A DNA stretch of 64,000 bases from Oscarella lobularis (GCF_947507565.1 NC_089186.1:2604001-2668000); one strand, 5' to 3'; numbered from the stretch's first letter, positions 12,501 through 25,500 are shown. Notes: generated from the letters alone by a model not told the origin. Translations and numbers: made by a program.

Positions 12501-13934
12501 CTTTTCTCAATGACAAGATATCGAAGAACATCTTTCACTTCATCTTCACACATTGAGGGATTGATGGCATGAAACAAAGCCGTCTGCCCATTCTGAATAA
12601 AAAAGACGGCGATTTGATGATTGAATTTGTAGCAAATAAACAACATCTCACGGGACGTTTTGTTTGACAGTTTGCTCCTTTTTCACCCAAGTAGCGAACT
12701 TTCGTTGATCGATTGACGGAACTTGAACACGCCCACATAAAAGGCGTTGTGCCATCCTGAAGATGAAATAAGACTTAAAGTATCACAAGTGAATTCTTCT
12801 AACCTTGTCGACGCTATTGATATCAGCCTTGTGTTCCACAAGCCATTTCACTCCAAAAATGCTTCCAATTGAGCAGGCAATATGCAGAGGAGTCCACCCA
12901 TGCTATTACAAATACATCACATGTAGCAAAAAAAAAAGCACATCATGTATCACCTTTTCTTCAATAGCATTGACACTCACTCCTTTTTCATTAACAAGAT
13001 GATGAAAAATCTCATTTGCTTTTTCAGATGACGAAAATTGATTTTCAGCTACCCAAACCTATAAATCAAAAGTTATTGTTGCGATAGGGTTGATATCAAT
13101 TCTGTTACAATATCAGATGGTGACAAAATGTATCCATGTTCTTCGAGATAGACCATTTTCTTCATTGTATCAACAGAACTTAAACAGGCTTGAGAATATG
13201 GCGAACGTCCATACTAAAAAAGAGTGATGAGTGAAACCATATGAATCAATGCCAAGTCATACAACGTCTTTCTCGTTGATATTTGCACCGTGAGTGACGA
13301 GCCATTCAACGCCAAAAATATTTCCCCACTTGCACGCACAGTGAAGTGGGCGGAGTTCCCTCTGCATACACGCATCAATTAATTTACCAATCCAAAACGT
13401 ATTCATACCACGGATGATTCAATGCGTTGATTGTTTTGCCCAAGCGCATAGCTGAGCCATTCATCGGCTAATTCCGCCGAATCAAACTCTCTTCCCGCCA
13501 CATAGTGAATTAATGACAAGCGAGGGACGTACTAACGAAAAGGAGAATAGAATGGTCTGCTGGGATGAAAAACGCGACCATTTCACACCTGATCAGATCG
13601 AAATCCTTTTTCTGTGGAAAGAAAACGGCGCAATTCATTCATTCATTCATTCATTTCTCTCCTTCTTGATTATGTTGGCCAATCGATCGATCGTGGAACG
13701 AACAGACGAGATCCCTCTCTGCCTCTGCGCAAACAACAAGTCTTTGCCAATAACAGTTTTAGAAGAGCGAAATCGTTTCGGGGAATTCTACGGATTCTTT
13801 TCGCGAAAAACGAATCTCATCTTAAAAGCGACAATCTTGCTGTTCGATCGCACTCTATTAATCGACCATTATTGCCTTACAAGCAGCGGTTCCACGTCTA
13901 TTTTCGCTTCTTTCGTCGAAGAGAATCTACTCAT
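9502..13934 (-). pseudogene. Copy 3: Ank-ROC-COR-death gene with two lesions
   Basis: The full exon set is present: start at 13934, ankyrin exons about 12,020-13,700, ROC 11,351-11,998 with an intact P-loop (GNEMAGKTT), COR 10,240-11,330, linker exons about 9,850-10,190 and a class B death domain ending at a TAA at 9502. Two breaks are visible. First, an (ATTC)n tract at 13633-13655 in coding exon 2 lengthens the exon by 10 bp compared with copy 1 and brings in TGA codons. An internal ATG (MNELRRFL) could restart translation beyond it. Second, in the first COR exon near 11,260 a run is one base shorter than in copy 6, shifting the frame to a stop within about 10 codons. The ROC domain alone might still be made. 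Confidence 0.8.
13633..13655. repeat. (ATTC)n microsatellite in copy 3 coding exon 2
   Basis: Five full ATTC units plus a partial one replace the non-repetitive sequence of the other copies (which encode NEDELRRF). The net 10 bp gain breaks the reading frame. It probably arose by slippage at a short GAATGAAT-like start. Confidence 0.9.
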
Positions 13935-13947
13935 TACACATATGATG

Positions 13948-13959
13948 TGCGCATGCGCA
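13948..13959. promoter_or_regulatory. NRF-1-like palindrome upstream of copy 3
   Basis: TGCGCATGCGCA is an exact 12-bp palindrome and a full match to the NRF-1 consensus. It lies 14 bp before the start codon. Confidence 0.5.
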
Positions 13960-13984
13960 ACGTTTAATAATTTCGATGCCCGTA

Positions 13985-15134
13985 TAGTATTGACCCAGCG
14001 CGCCACGCCCTCATAATGTCCAGGAAAGGAAAAAAGAAGAAACGTCATCACCTCTCAAATCTTGATTACTTTGAACACAATCCCTCAGCATCATCAATCG
14101 ATGAGCCTTCTCGGACTTCTTTACCTCGAGTCGTCTTCGGAAGTGCGAATTTATCTCTATATGAGCTAAATCTGGTTTGCGCAGATCGCCATGACAACAG
14201 TTGCTGTGGTGAAGAAAACAACAAAATGTCTCATCTTTGAATTCTGGATCTTGATTGGATTTCCAAAGTTCTGCTTTATAACCCTTGAATTCGTCCGCTA
14301 AAAGAAACAAAATTAAAAATGTACAAATGAATTGTTTAATTAATTAACCTTCGGTTGAATGTGAAAATGAACCAATGATAAATCGAGTACAGAGAGCTCA
14401 ATAATCATATAAGGAAATAGAGATCGCCTTATAAGAGAAAACGTATATTAAATATTTTCATTGATTTTTTCTTTTACCTGTCCGAAGACGTATAGTGTTC
14501 CCAGAACGCCTCCAAGTCTTCCTCCCAAGACGTGAGAAAGAACGAAGTAGACGCCACCTGGACCCACTTGAACTCGAGAACATAATCCACTCACAGAGAA
14601 TGTTGTTAGGAGAGCCACGCCCACTGTGAGAAAGATCATGAGAGCGGAGAGACCAAGGCCAGCATTGCCCTTAGAAAAAATCCAATTAATAAATTCAATT
14701 ATTTATTATTTATGTGTGAGGTTTCTTACGACCATCCAACCGGATCTGAGGAAGATTACGACTCCAAATATGTTTAGGATGCATGATGTGAAAACGCCTG
14801 GAATTCAGATCTTAATTAAATATGCATTTTATGACGTCATGGCGTTTTCTCACCGTCCCACGTTCCGAAACGAATTGGTTCGCGTATGAAAAAGTTTGTT
14901 TTCCACCACGGTTTGTCCTTGTCCTGTGTATGACGAAGCTTAGCGTATGGGGGCGGGGCTCTCCTTCGATCTTACCTCGTGTAGTTCGCGAAATAGCTCG
15001 CTTTCCTCGTCGTCGATCGCTGTTACGCGAATTTGAGGCGACAATCGTCCGCTTGAGTGACGTTGCGACGCGGGCTTCGACTCGGGCGACGTAGAAATCG
15101 GCGGAAACGGTTCGAGTTCTAACGTTTCCGCCAT
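13985..15134 (-). pseudogene. SLC12A8-like transporter 5' fragment, unit 3
   Basis: The same four exons as the first fragment: MAETLELEPFPPIS (start 15134), then the FGTWDG exon, the membrane-helix exon, and an exon ending LYVFGQ at about 14,480. This copy shows no frameshift in exons 1 to 4, so a truncated protein of about 140 residues with one or two membrane helices could be made. The rest of the transporter is missing. The following exon-like segment (about 14,011-14,295) reads ADEFKGYKAELWKSNQDPEF in one frame but is out of phase with exon 4. Confidence 0.7.
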
Positions 15135-15503
15135 GGGGACCCCGTTTGACAATTCTCGCTCTTTTACAGCGTTGATTGCAAGGTCATCTAGAGAGTACGA
15201 ATAGGTTTTAGATCTATTCATCAACCGATGAGCCTTGTCGTACTTCTTTACCTCGATTCGCCGCGTCTTGAGCTAATTCGCTAATGTTTTCGCACTGAAC
15301 ACTTTAGGAACCAAGTAAACGACCTAAGCATGCGTAAAACGAATGGCAGAATCGTGTACGAAAAGAAGAAACCCTTACTTCCTCGGTGATGCCTATTTAT
15401 CGGGATCACGTGGTATTTCGAGATATCTAAGAGTAGTGTATAGAATCAATGAAAATGAAACATCGCTAAAACAGACAAAATAACTAAAAAAATTTACACG
15501 TAC

Positions 15504-18500
15504 TTACTTGAGTACAGTTCTGCGCAGCTCTTCGTATTTCTTTTTGATAAGAGATCTGTTCACACCAACCGCCTCAAAAGCCGCGAGGAGCTGGCCTACG
15601 GTTCGTAGTTTTTCGGCGTTCCACGCCTCTAGCACTTCGAGCATGTGCACGAAGTTTCCGCCGTACGGTTTGCGAATGTCTTTAATTTTTTCAAGGCCGA
15701 CGAGAAGACAGCCGAGATCTTCCCATTTGGATCCTTTGAAGGCTGCACACGTTTTCATTAAATCCTCTGATACGAATTCCTCATCCGCCGGAAAGGTAAC
15801 TGAATAAAAAGAATTTTAGAAAAGACAATTTAGACTTTCAGTTCAATACCAGGCAACGCCGCAACGTGTGGAACTGCGTCCTCCTACGAGAAGCAAACAA
15901 TTGAATAAAAACTAGAGAAACATATATACTCCTGACGATTCTACCTTTGTGGGATTGTCTTGCCTCGTCTCACCAGCACGACGAGATAAGATTCTCTTCC
16001 CCCTTCGAGAGGCTGACACCTAGAATCATGAATTCTACACAGAGAATCAATAATGCATTCCGTCCAAATACCTCCTCTTCAGTCAGTATAGACAAATTTC
16101 GGACGGAAGAATAATGGCCTTTCTCCGGACGAACCGAAAACAAGACGTGGTCAAAGGCGTGCTGGCTTATGTTCATTTCTACGTCAGTCATAGAATAGAT
16201 TGCTGGGTCTTCGTCGATCTGTTTCAGATGCTTGCTGTCAAAGTAGAACCAGTTCAGAATAACTCCTGGGCTTCTCTCGTCGCACGCTCGCATTATCATG
16301 TCTTTAATTTCGGCAAGGAACTCCTTCGCCACTTCCTCACAGGCTCTTTTGCTCGACCAACGAAGGATGACATCGATGCAACAGTGTCCTTTCTTTATTC
16401 CTAGCTCAATGCGACTTTCAACGACTTTGTCGTCGACAATTCTTATTAATTTGACGCCGTCTTTCCACGCCTCGCGACTCGTTGGTTTGGCCATGCGAGA
16501 GCAGCGAGATTGAAAGACGACGAATGACGACGGCGAGATGATATCGACGGAGAGAGAGCATTCGTATCGCTGGCCACGATACACGTCAAACATTGCGTCT
16601 TCGACCCAGGAGCCTTTAGGAATTGAATGCTGAAGTAGAGCGGGAATCTGGAACGTTCCGGGTGACTTTTCCACCTCAATGCAAAGATCTAGACAAAGAA
16701 GAACCCAAATCGCTTCTTTGGCTGTAACCGTATATAAAGATGGTGTTCCCCTTTTCTTGAGGTCGTCCTCAAATGCTCTCAAAGCCGATTCAATGTCTCT
16801 TAACGACACTTCGCCGGATTTTTGAGACGGCATGCCGAACGGGAAGTAGGGCGGAGCGAGGAGTGGACCGACGACATTATGACACAACCAGAGCGGTCGA
16901 GGACAAATTTGAGAACCCAGATTCACAATCTATGCCAAAATAATAGCATGGAATAAGAAGAGTTTGATTACTTACTATTCCAGACGAGTCAAGATATTCA
17001 ACGGAGACTTTTCTCTCGTCTTCATTCAAACGGATGCCGATGTCTTCGACAACCCACTTTACAAATTCTTCAGACGTCAAAAAATTGCGCAATGACGACT
17101 TTCCTTCTTTTTCTGGAAGACAGAGCTTCTGTTCAATGACATGACAAAGCTTGGGCACCTCATTGGCTTCCTGCATGTCAAAATAACGTTTGAATTAATA
17201 ATTTAGGCGACTAGGTGACTCAGTCTACCTCGAGCATATTTTCACGAATAGCTTTTAGCTCTTCCCGGAAGTCGTTCATGCGAAGTGAATTGCTTTTACT
17301 GCAATCCATTTCGAACACGTGTAAAATTTTAAACGTGTCTTTGAAGTCTTTTTGAAGAATTTGTGCAACTCGTTTCAGTTGGAAACTTACTTCAATTCCC
17401 GCCTCTTCTTCAAAATCAATTAAATTGAAAATGATCAAAAGACGAAGACGTGACGTCATACGAGAGGAAAGGGTGCGAAGCGCCGCTTTCACAAACGCAC
17501 ACCAATAGCGCCCAATCTCAAGAAGAACGATTTCTGACGTCATCTGTTGCCCATGGCGAAAGCGAAGAACAAGAACGAAGATTGTATTGGATTGGCGGAA
17601 GAAGAGACCGTGTGCACTGTGGAATGTTGGTTGAGCACCAAAATCCCACGTCGATCCTTTGCCAACTCCCTCAATTTCACAATTGTGAATTTGCACACCT
17701 GGAGTGCGATCTTCTTCTCTGGGAAGGGATTGATTGAGTTGAAGAAGAGAATTCACCAACGTCGTTTTTCCCGCCATTTCATTTCCAATCACGCACAATT
17801 TAATCGAATCCTGACGAACAATTTCTCGTCGAAGAACGGAAAATCGGGCAGCGTCCTATTAATTTAAATACATACGGGAATTGAATCAAAATGATGACGT
17901 ACGTAATGCTGTCGAAGGAGAGCTCTTATTTCACCATCTTCGGTCACCTCATAAGGTGTCTTTCCGTTCTGAAAATCACGTTTATAGATTCTCTCTAATT
18001 TACAAGAAAATCACGTCACCTGATCTTGACACGTGACGTCAACACCCTTCTTAATCAATACATCAATAACGTCTACGCTTGAAGAGCTTTTTGCAACCAT
18101 ATGCAATGCATTTTGTTTGTTCTACAAAGATTTAAATAGAGAACGATTGAGAAATGAGAATTCTGACTAACCTTATTTCTGACAGAGACATTAGCTCCTA
18201 ATTCAATTAGTTGCTCAATGACAAGGAAAGAAGGATATCTATAACATGCGTACAATAAGGGTGTCATTCCCTCCTAAAAATAGGATTAACAGACAAAAAT
18301 GCAAAATATCGTAAGAATGCGACCTCATCAACAGAATTGATATCAATGCCTTTCTCAATGGCAAGATATCGAAGAACATCTTTCACTTCATCTTCACACT
18401 TTGAGGGCCAGGTGGCATGAAACAAAGCCGTCTTCCCATCCTGAATAAAAAAGACGGCGATTTGTTGATTGAATTTGTAGCAAATAACAGACATCTCACG

Positions 18501-19783
18501 TGATCTATTGCTTGACAGTTTGCTCCTTTTTCACCCAAGTAGCGAACTTTCGCTGAACGACTGATAGAACTGAGACACGCCAACATAAAAGGCGATATGC
18601 CCTCCTGAAGATGAAATAAGAATAAAAGTATCACAAGTGAAATCTTCTAACCTTGTCGGCGCTATTGATATCAGCCTTGTGTTCCACAAGCCATTTCACT
18701 ACAATAATGCTTCCTCTTGAGCAGGCACGACGCAGAGGAGTCCACCCATCCTATTTCAAATATTGCACATGTAGCAAAAAAAGCACATCATGTATCACCT
18801 TTTCTTCAATAGCATTGACACTCAATCCTTTTTCATTAACAAGATGATGAAAAATCTCATTTGCTTTTTTAGATGACGAAAATTGATTTTCAGCTCCCCA
18901 AACCTATTAATCAAAAGTTATTGTTGCGAGAGGGTTGATATCAATTCTGTACAATATCATCTGGTGACAAAATGTATCCATGTTTTTCGAGATAGACCAT
19001 TTTCTTCATTGTGTCAACGGAACTTGCACAGGCTAAAGAATATGGCGTACGTCCATACTAAAAAAGAGTGATGAGTGAAACCATATGAAATGAATTCCAA
19101 GTCATACGATGTCTTTCACGTTGACATTTGCACCGTGAGTGACGAGCCATTCAACGCCAAAAATATTTCCCCACCGACACGCACCGTGAAGTGGGCGGAA
19201 CCAATTCTGCATTCACGCATCAATTAATTTACCAATCCAAAACGTACTCATACAAGTGATTCCAAAAAGTATTCATACCATTGATTCCTCTTCAATGTCT
19301 TGATTCTTTTGCACAATCGCATAACAGAGCCAATCATCGGCTTCCTCCGCCGAAATAAACTCTCTTCCCGCCACATAGTGAATTAATGACAAGCCATAGG
19401 AGTACTAACGAAAAGGAGAATAGAATGGTCTGCAGGGATGAAAAACGCGACCATTACATACCTGATCAGATCGAAATCCTTTTTCTGTAGAAAGAAAACG
19501 GTGCAATTCATCCTCATTTCTCTCCTCGGTTATCTTGGCCAATCGATCGATCGTGGAACGAACAGACGAGATCCCTCTCTGCCTCTGCGCAAACAACAAG
19601 TCTTTGCCAATTAAAGTTTAAAAGAGCAAAATCGTTTCGGGGAATTCTACGGATTCTTTTCGCGAAAAACGAATCTCATCATAAAAGCGACAATCTTGCT
19701 GTTCGATCGCACTCTATTAATTGCCTTACAAGCAGCGGTTCCACGTCTATCTTCGCTTTTTTCGCCGAAGAGAATCTACTCAT
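15504..19783 (-). CDS. Copy 4: intact Ank-ROC-COR-death protein, class A death domain
   Basis: Start at 19783 (MSRFSSAKKAKIDVEPLL). The second coding exon holds RQRGISSVRSTIDRLAK. About nine ankyrin-repeat exons run from 19,200 to 17,900, ROC is at 17,220-17,860 (GNEMAGKTT, WDFGAQ, G4 position NLIDF), COR at about 16,080-17,180, linker exons at about 15,830-16,020 and the death domain at 15,504-15,800, with GSKWEDLGCLLVG and MLEVLEAWN typical of death-fold helices. Predicted length is about 1,090 residues. I find no frame break. The stop TAA overlaps a GTAAGT, so an alternative spliced C-terminus cannot be excluded. By homology a kinase-less DAPK1-type Roco protein, cytosolic and death-domain signalling. 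Ligand unknown. Confidence 0.9.
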
Positions 19784-19796
19784 TACATATATGATG

Positions 19797-19808
19797 TGCG
19801 CATGCGCA
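19797..19808. promoter_or_regulatory. NRF-1-like palindrome upstream of copy 4
   Basis: TGCGCATGCGCA, an exact match, lies 14 bp upstream of the start codon of copy 4. Confidence 0.5.
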
Positions 19809-19861
19809 AAGTTTAATAATTTTGATGCCCGTATAGTATTGACCCAGCGGGCCACTCCCTC

Positions 19862-21122
19862 ATAATGTCCAAGAAAGGAATACAGAAGAAACGTCATCCC
19901 CTCTAAAATCTTGATTACTTTGAACACAATCCCTAAGCATCATCAATCGATGAGCCTTCTCGGACTTCTTTACCTCGAGTCGTCTTCGGAAGTGCGAATT
20001 TATCTCTATATGAGCTAAATCTGGTTTGCGCAGATCGCCATGACAACAGCTGCTGTGGTGAAGAAAACGACAAAATGTCTCATCTTTGAATTCTGGATCT
20101 TGATTGGCCTAACCAAAGTTCCGCTTTATAACCCTTGAATTCGTCCGATAAAAGAAACAAAATTAAAATGTACAAATGAAGTGTTTAATTAATTAACCTT
20201 CGTTTGAATGTGAAAATGAACCAATGATAAAATCGGGTACAGAAAGCTCAATAATCATATAAGGAAATAGAGATCGCCTTATAAGAGAACACATATATTA
20301 AATATTTTTATTAATACTTAATTTTACCTGTCCGAAGACGTATAGTGTTTCCAGAACGCCTCCCTGTCTGCCTCCCAAGACGTGAGAAAAAACGAAGTAG
20401 ACGCCACCTGGACCCACTTGAACTCGAGAACATAATCCACTCACAGAGAACGTTGTTATAAGAGCCACGCCCAGTGTGAGAAAAATCATGAGAGCCGAGA
20501 GACCAAGCCCAGCATTGCCCTTAGAAAAAATTCAATTAATAAATTCAAATTATATATTATTTATGTGTGATGTTTCTTACGACCATCCAACCGGATCTGA
20601 GGAAGATTATGACTCCAAATATGTTTAGAATGCATGATGTGAAAACGCCTGGAATTCAGATCTTAAATATGCATTTATGACGTCGTGGCGTTTTCTCACC
20701 GTCCCACGTTCCGAAACGAATTGGTTCGCGTATGAAAAAGTTTGTTTTCCACCACGGTTTGTCCTTGTCCTGTGTATGAGGAAGCTTAGAGTGTGGGGGC
20801 GGGGCTCTTCAGCGATCTTACCTCGTGTAATTCGCGAAATAGCTCGCTTTCCTCGTCGTCGATCGCTGTTACGCGAATTTACGGCGACGATCTTCCGCTT
20901 GAGCGACGTTGCGACGCGGGCGTAGACTCGGGCGACGTAGAAATCGGCGGAAACGGCTCGAGCTCCATCGTTTCCGCCATAGAAACGCCGTTCGACGATT
21001 TTCGCGCTTTCGCTGCTTCGATTCGTCGCTTCGTCGCTTCGTCGCGTCTTGAAAGGAGTCTTCCTTCGTCGCGTTGCTGGTTTATCGAGATCACATGGTA
21101 TTGCGATATAGTTATCCGCCAT
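19862..21122 (-). pseudogene. SLC12A8-like transporter 5' fragment with nonsense codon, unit 4
   Basis: This copy keeps the extended 5' end, beginning MADNYIAIPCDLDK at 21122 next to a YY1-like site. The exon that reads GRSSPQIRVTAI elsewhere reads GRSSP and then TAA here (CAA to TAA, about 20,880), cutting the N-terminus before any membrane helix. The helix exon and the GGVYFVFSHVLGG exon (20,330-20,510) are still recognisable. The antisense MSRKG-type open frame found in other spacers is also broken here. Confidence 0.8.
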
Positions 21123-21128
21123 CTTGGG
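21118..21128. promoter_or_regulatory. YY1-like site at the transporter start codon
   Basis: GCCATCTTGGG is the reverse complement of an AAGATGGC-type YY1 element and spans the ATG of MADN. The same arrangement occurs at about 39,780-39,791 in the other block copy. Known YY1 sites often overlap start codons. Motif match only. Confidence 0.35.
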
Positions 21129-21419
21129 TGTGGTTGATCATGCTTCAGTCGAATAGCGATCGAGAGCACCGATTCTTCAGTTGCGGCTGAGGGTGGGTGC
21201 GGCGTGGAGCAATCTGCGTCTCATCCTTGAGAGGACTGTCTCGGAGGCTTTGGCAGAAGGCAAGGACGGATAGTTGGATTCTCAGCGTGGCCCACGGTTA
21301 ATTCCGTGCCGGAGCCTGCAAGCAGGGCGATGGGGGGCTTCGGCCTCGGTCTACGCACTGGGCAAACGGATCGTTTAAGGTCTTATTGTCGTCAAGAAGC
21401 ACGAACCGCGTTAAGCTGA

Positions 21420-21794
21420 GTGGTTACGGCTTGGAGGGGGTGTCGCAAGCGGCCTGGTTGCCGGCACTTTTCTCACCCGAACGACGCGATTAGACCAACG
21501 ATGATCCAGCCCAGGAGCCTTCGATTCCGCCATTGCACTGTCTTCATTGTCAACCTCTACAAACAGCAGTCAGCCTCTCTCCATTCCACAAGGCCCGCTT
21601 CTTCCCAGGAAGACATAGCGAAGGCTTTGGTACCAGCGCACCGGGGTTTCGGTATTAGGGGCCGATCCTCATCCAGGTGGGTACTGAATGGAATGGCCGA
21701 GGACCCGCAACTCGCCCGACATTTTTTGGAAGGGGGTCTTCGCTTTGCGAGACTCACCTGGGCTACGACGCGTCCGAACCTCCCCGTGGTGTAG
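21420..21794 (+). CDS. Conserved 124-residue open frame of unknown nature, block copy A
   Basis: Reads MVTAWRGCRKRPGCRHFSHP at the start and RFARLTWATTRPNLPVV at the end, and is maintained almost unchanged at 40253-40627. About 36 bases after the stop a GTACGT donor and a TTTTCTAG acceptor frame a 43-bp intron-like stretch. I recognise no family. The minus strand is also open over much of the same stretch, so coding is not certain. A structured non-coding RNA or a transposon end are alternatives. Confidence 0.3.
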   Translation: MVTAWRGCRKRPGCRHFSHPNDAIRPTMIQPRSLRFRHCTVFIVNLYKQQSASLHSTRPASSQEDIAKALVPAHRGFGIRGRSSSRWVLNGMAEDPQLARHFLEGGLRFARLTWATTRPNLPVV

Positions 21795-21938
21795 CCTGGG
21801 TAGCGCGAATACGGACGCAACAAAAAGGTACGTACACTGATTGATTTACAGTAGCTAATCTCTTTTTTTCTAGGCGAAAACTCGTGCAGAAGAAAAACGA
21901 AGATAGAGCGCGAAGAACGGGACGAATTCAAGATCTAA

Positions 21939-22440
21939 TTAGTCAGGTGCACGTTTTTTCGTTAGTTTAGCTCGTAGATTTTTCGTTATTTGCTCGAATA
22001 AATGTTTTTCGCGAATCGATCTTACTCTGCGCACGTTCATCCACGTGACCGCGAGAATTCTTCGCAATTTCGAGTCGATCGTCGCCGTTACGCCGTTGTT
22101 CGTCGTCTCAGCGTCATTTCCACGTGTCGCTGCACCAATTCGAGACGACAGAACGTCGCAATCGCGTCGATAAGCATCCGTTTCGTCTCCGCGAAGAAAC
22201 GCGATCTCTTCGAAGTCCCGTCGCAAGCGGAAACCGACAAACAATGTCAGGTGGACCACGAACGTCAACGAAAAACCACAAACCCTTGAAAATTCGCTCG
22301 AAAACGCGCGTCGCGTCAACCAGATGGACACAAATTCCACAAACACCTATTTCCGCCCCTATTTCCGGTTTCATAATTAACAAAATATTTACAAAAGAAA
22401 AAACTAGAAGCCCTTCGACGACGAGCAATTAAAGAGTAAT
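21939..22440 (-). CDS. Hypothetical small membrane-like protein, block copy A
   Basis: A minus-strand frame reads GFSLTFVVHLTLFVGFRL, a plausible membrane helix, followed by a basic, glutamate-rich tail (RRDFEEIAFLRGDETDAY). A possible first exon starts ATG near 22,443 and ends at a GTAAAT donor, with an acceptor (ggaaatag) near 22,348. In block copy B a one-base length difference near the helix moves it into another frame. No family recognised, and the GC-rich arginine composition makes chance frames likely. Confidence 0.25.
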
Positions 22441-22540
22441 GCATTTCCACTTAGGCAGAATCGACTAAAAACGTACATTAATTAATTAATTAATTAAAGA
22501 TCGCCTCGTTAGAAAAATACATGTAAAAATGTACATGTAG

Positions 22541-25500
22541 TTACTTGAACACAGTTCTGCGCAGCTCTTCGTATTTCTTTTTGATATGACATCCGTTCAC
22601 ACCAACCGCCTCAAAAGCTGCGAGAAGCTGGCCTACAGTCGGTGATTTTGCTGTGTTCCACGCTTCGAGCACTTTTATCATGTGCACGAAGTTGCCGCCG
22701 TACGGTTTGCGAATGTCTTCAACTTTTTCAAAGCTGAGAAGAAGACAGCCGATTTCTTCCCATTTTGAGCCTTTGACAGCTGCACACGCCTTTATCAAAT
22801 CTTCTGAAAGTAAGTCGTCATCCGCCGGAAAGGTAACTAAATAAAAAGCAATTTTGGAAAGATAATTTAGCCTTGCAGTTCAATACCAGGCAACGCCGCA
22901 ACGTGTGGATCTGCATCCTTCTAAAAGACGCAATTCATTGAAAAAAGACTAGGACGATATATACTCCTGATGACCTTACCTTTTTGGGATTATCTTGCCT
23001 CATCTTAGCAGCATGAGGAGCTAATAACATTCTTTCTCCCCTTCGAGAGGCTGACACCTAGAATCATGAAATTCTACACCAAGAACCAATAATTCCTTTA
23101 TCCAAATACCTCCTCTTCAGTCAGTATAGACAAATTTCGGATGGAAGAATAATGGCCTTTCTCCGGACGAAACGAAAACAAGACGTGATCAAAAGCCTGC
23201 TGGTTTACCTTCTTCTCTACTTCAGCCATAGAGTAGATTGCCGGATCCTCGTCAAGCTGCTTAAGGTGCTTGCTGTCCAAGTAGAACAAGTTCAAAATAA
23301 CTCCCGGGCTCCTCTCGTCACACGCTCGCATTATCATGTCTTTAATTTCGGCAAGAAAATCTTTTGCCACTTTGTCACACGCTGCTTTGCTTGACCAACG
23401 AAGAATGACATCGATGCAACAGTGTCCTTTCTTTATTCCTAATTCAATGCGACTCTCCACCACTTTGTCGTCGACAATTCTTATTAATTTGACGCCGTCT
23501 TTCCAAGCCTCGCGACTCGTTGGTTTGGCCATGCGAGAGCAGCGAGATTGAAAGACGACGAATGACGACGGCGATATGATATCGACGGAGAGAGAGCATT
23601 CGTATCGCTGGCCACGATACACGTCAAACATTGCGTCTTCGACCCAGGAGCCTTTAGGAATTGAATGCTGAAGTAGAGCGGGAATCTGGAACGTTCCGGG
23701 TGAGTTTTCCACTTCAATGCAAAGATCTAGACAAAGAAGAACCCAAATCGCTTCTTCAACTGTCACCGTATATGAAGATGGTGTTCCCCTTTTCTTGAGG
23801 TCGTCCTCAAATGCTCTCAAAGCCGAGTCGATGTCTTTTAATGACACTTCGCCGGATTTCTCAGACGGCATGCCGAAAGGGAAGTAGGGCGGAGCGAGGA
23901 GTGGACCGACGACATTATGACACAACCAGAGCGGTCGAGGACAAATTTGAGGACCCAGATTAACAATCTATGTGACAATAATAGCATGGAATTATAAGAC
24001 TTTGATTACTTACTATCCCAGACGAGTCAAGATATTCAACGGAGACTTTTCTCTCGTCTTCATTTAAACGGATGCCGATGTCTTCGACAACCCACTTCAC
24101 AAATTCTTCTGACGTCAAAAAATTGCGCAATGACGACTTTCCTTCTTTTTCAGGAAGACAGAGCTTCTGTTCAATGACATGACAAAGCTTGGGCACTTCA
24201 TTGGCTTCCTGCGTGTCAAAATAACGTTTGAATTAATAATTTAGGCGACTAGGTGACTCAGTCTACCTCTAGCATATTTTCACGAATAGCTTTTAGCTCT
24301 TCCCGGAAGTCGTTCATGCGAAGTGAATTTCTTTTACTGCAATCCATTTCGAACACGTGTAAAATTTTAAACGTGTCTTTGAAGTCTTTTTGGAGAATTT
24401 GTGCAACTCGTTTCAGTTGGAAACTTACTTCAATTCCCGTCTCCTCTTCAAAATCAATTAAATTGAAAATGATCAAAAGACGAAGACGTGACGTCAGATG
24501 AGAGGAAAGGATGCGAAGCGCCGCTTTCACAAACGCACACCAATAGCGCCCAATCTCAAGAAGAACGATTTCTGACGTCATCTGTTGCCCATGGCGAAAG
24601 CGAAGAACAAGAACGAAGATTGTATTGGATTGGCGGAAGAAGAGACCGTGTGCACTGTGGAATGTTGGTTGAGCACCAAAATCCCACGTCGATCCTTTGC
24701 CAACTCCCTCAATTTCACAATTGTGAATTTGCACACCTGGAGTGCGATCTTCTTCTCTGGGAAGGGATTGATTGAGTTGAAGAAGAGAATTCACCAACGT
24801 CGTTTTTCCCGCCATTTCATTTCCAATCACGCACAATTTAATCGAATCCTGACGAACAATTTCTCGTCGAAGAACGGAAAATCGGGCAGCGTCCTATTAA
24901 TTTAATTACATATGGGAACTGAATCAAAATGATGACGTACGTAATGCTGTCGAAGGAGAGCTCTCTTTTCACCATCACGTGCCAACTCATAAGGCGTCTT
25001 TCCGTCCTGAAAATCACGTTTATAAATTATTTTCAATTAGGAATAAAAACATGTCACCTGATCTTGACACGTGACGTCAACACCCTTCTTAATCAATAGA
25101 TCAATAACTGATGCAACTATGCTTGAAGAGCTTTTTGCAACCATATGCAATGCATTTTGTTTTTTCTACAAAGATTTGAATAGAGAACGATTGAGAAATG
25201 AGAATTCTGACTAACATTATTTCTGACAGAGACATCAGCTCCTAATTCAATTAGTTGCTGAATGACAAGGAAAGAAGGATGTCCATAACATGCGTGCAAT
25301 AAGGGTGTCCTTCCCTCCTAAAAATAGGATTAACAAACCAAAATGCAAAGTATCGTAAGAATGCGACCTCATCAACAGAATTGATATCAATGCCTTTCTC
25401 AATGGCAAGATATCGAAGAACATTTTTCACGTCATCTTCATTCTCTGAGTGGTCGGTGGCATGAAACAAAGCCGTCTTCCCATCCTGAATAAAAAAGACG

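Larger units (their letters stand above)
20600..22470. repeat. Duplicated 1.9-kb block, copy A
   Basis: Nearly identical to 39,250-41,280. It joins the 5' end of the SLC12A8-like fragment to a GC-rich stretch (about 21,140-21,930) and an arginine-rich stretch (21,940-22,440). The GC-rich part keeps a 124-codon plus-strand frame (21420-21794) in both copies, followed by a GT-AG intron-like stretch at about 21,831-21,873. It sits between array copies 4 and 5. It carries none of the array exons, so it reached this place by duplication of the array edge. Confidence 0.8.

Noticed and set aside
15504-15520. GTAAGT overlapping the stop codon of the death domain as a splice donor to a further exon
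   Set aside because: The in-frame TAA is kept in all copies, including copies 5 and 8 where the donor match is lost. A rare alternative splice cannot be excluded.
19405-19599. Apparent N-terminus LLFAQRQRG of the DAPK-like genes
   Set aside because: There is no ATG there, only TTG, and the cag after tttgcg is a good acceptor. The upstream exon MSRFSSAKKAKIDVEPLL has an ATG, a donor and the right phase.
21150-21840. GC-rich repeated segment as 7SL, RNase P, RNase MRP or snRNA
   Set aside because: I compared it from memory with their conserved motifs and found no convincing match. It stays unclassified.
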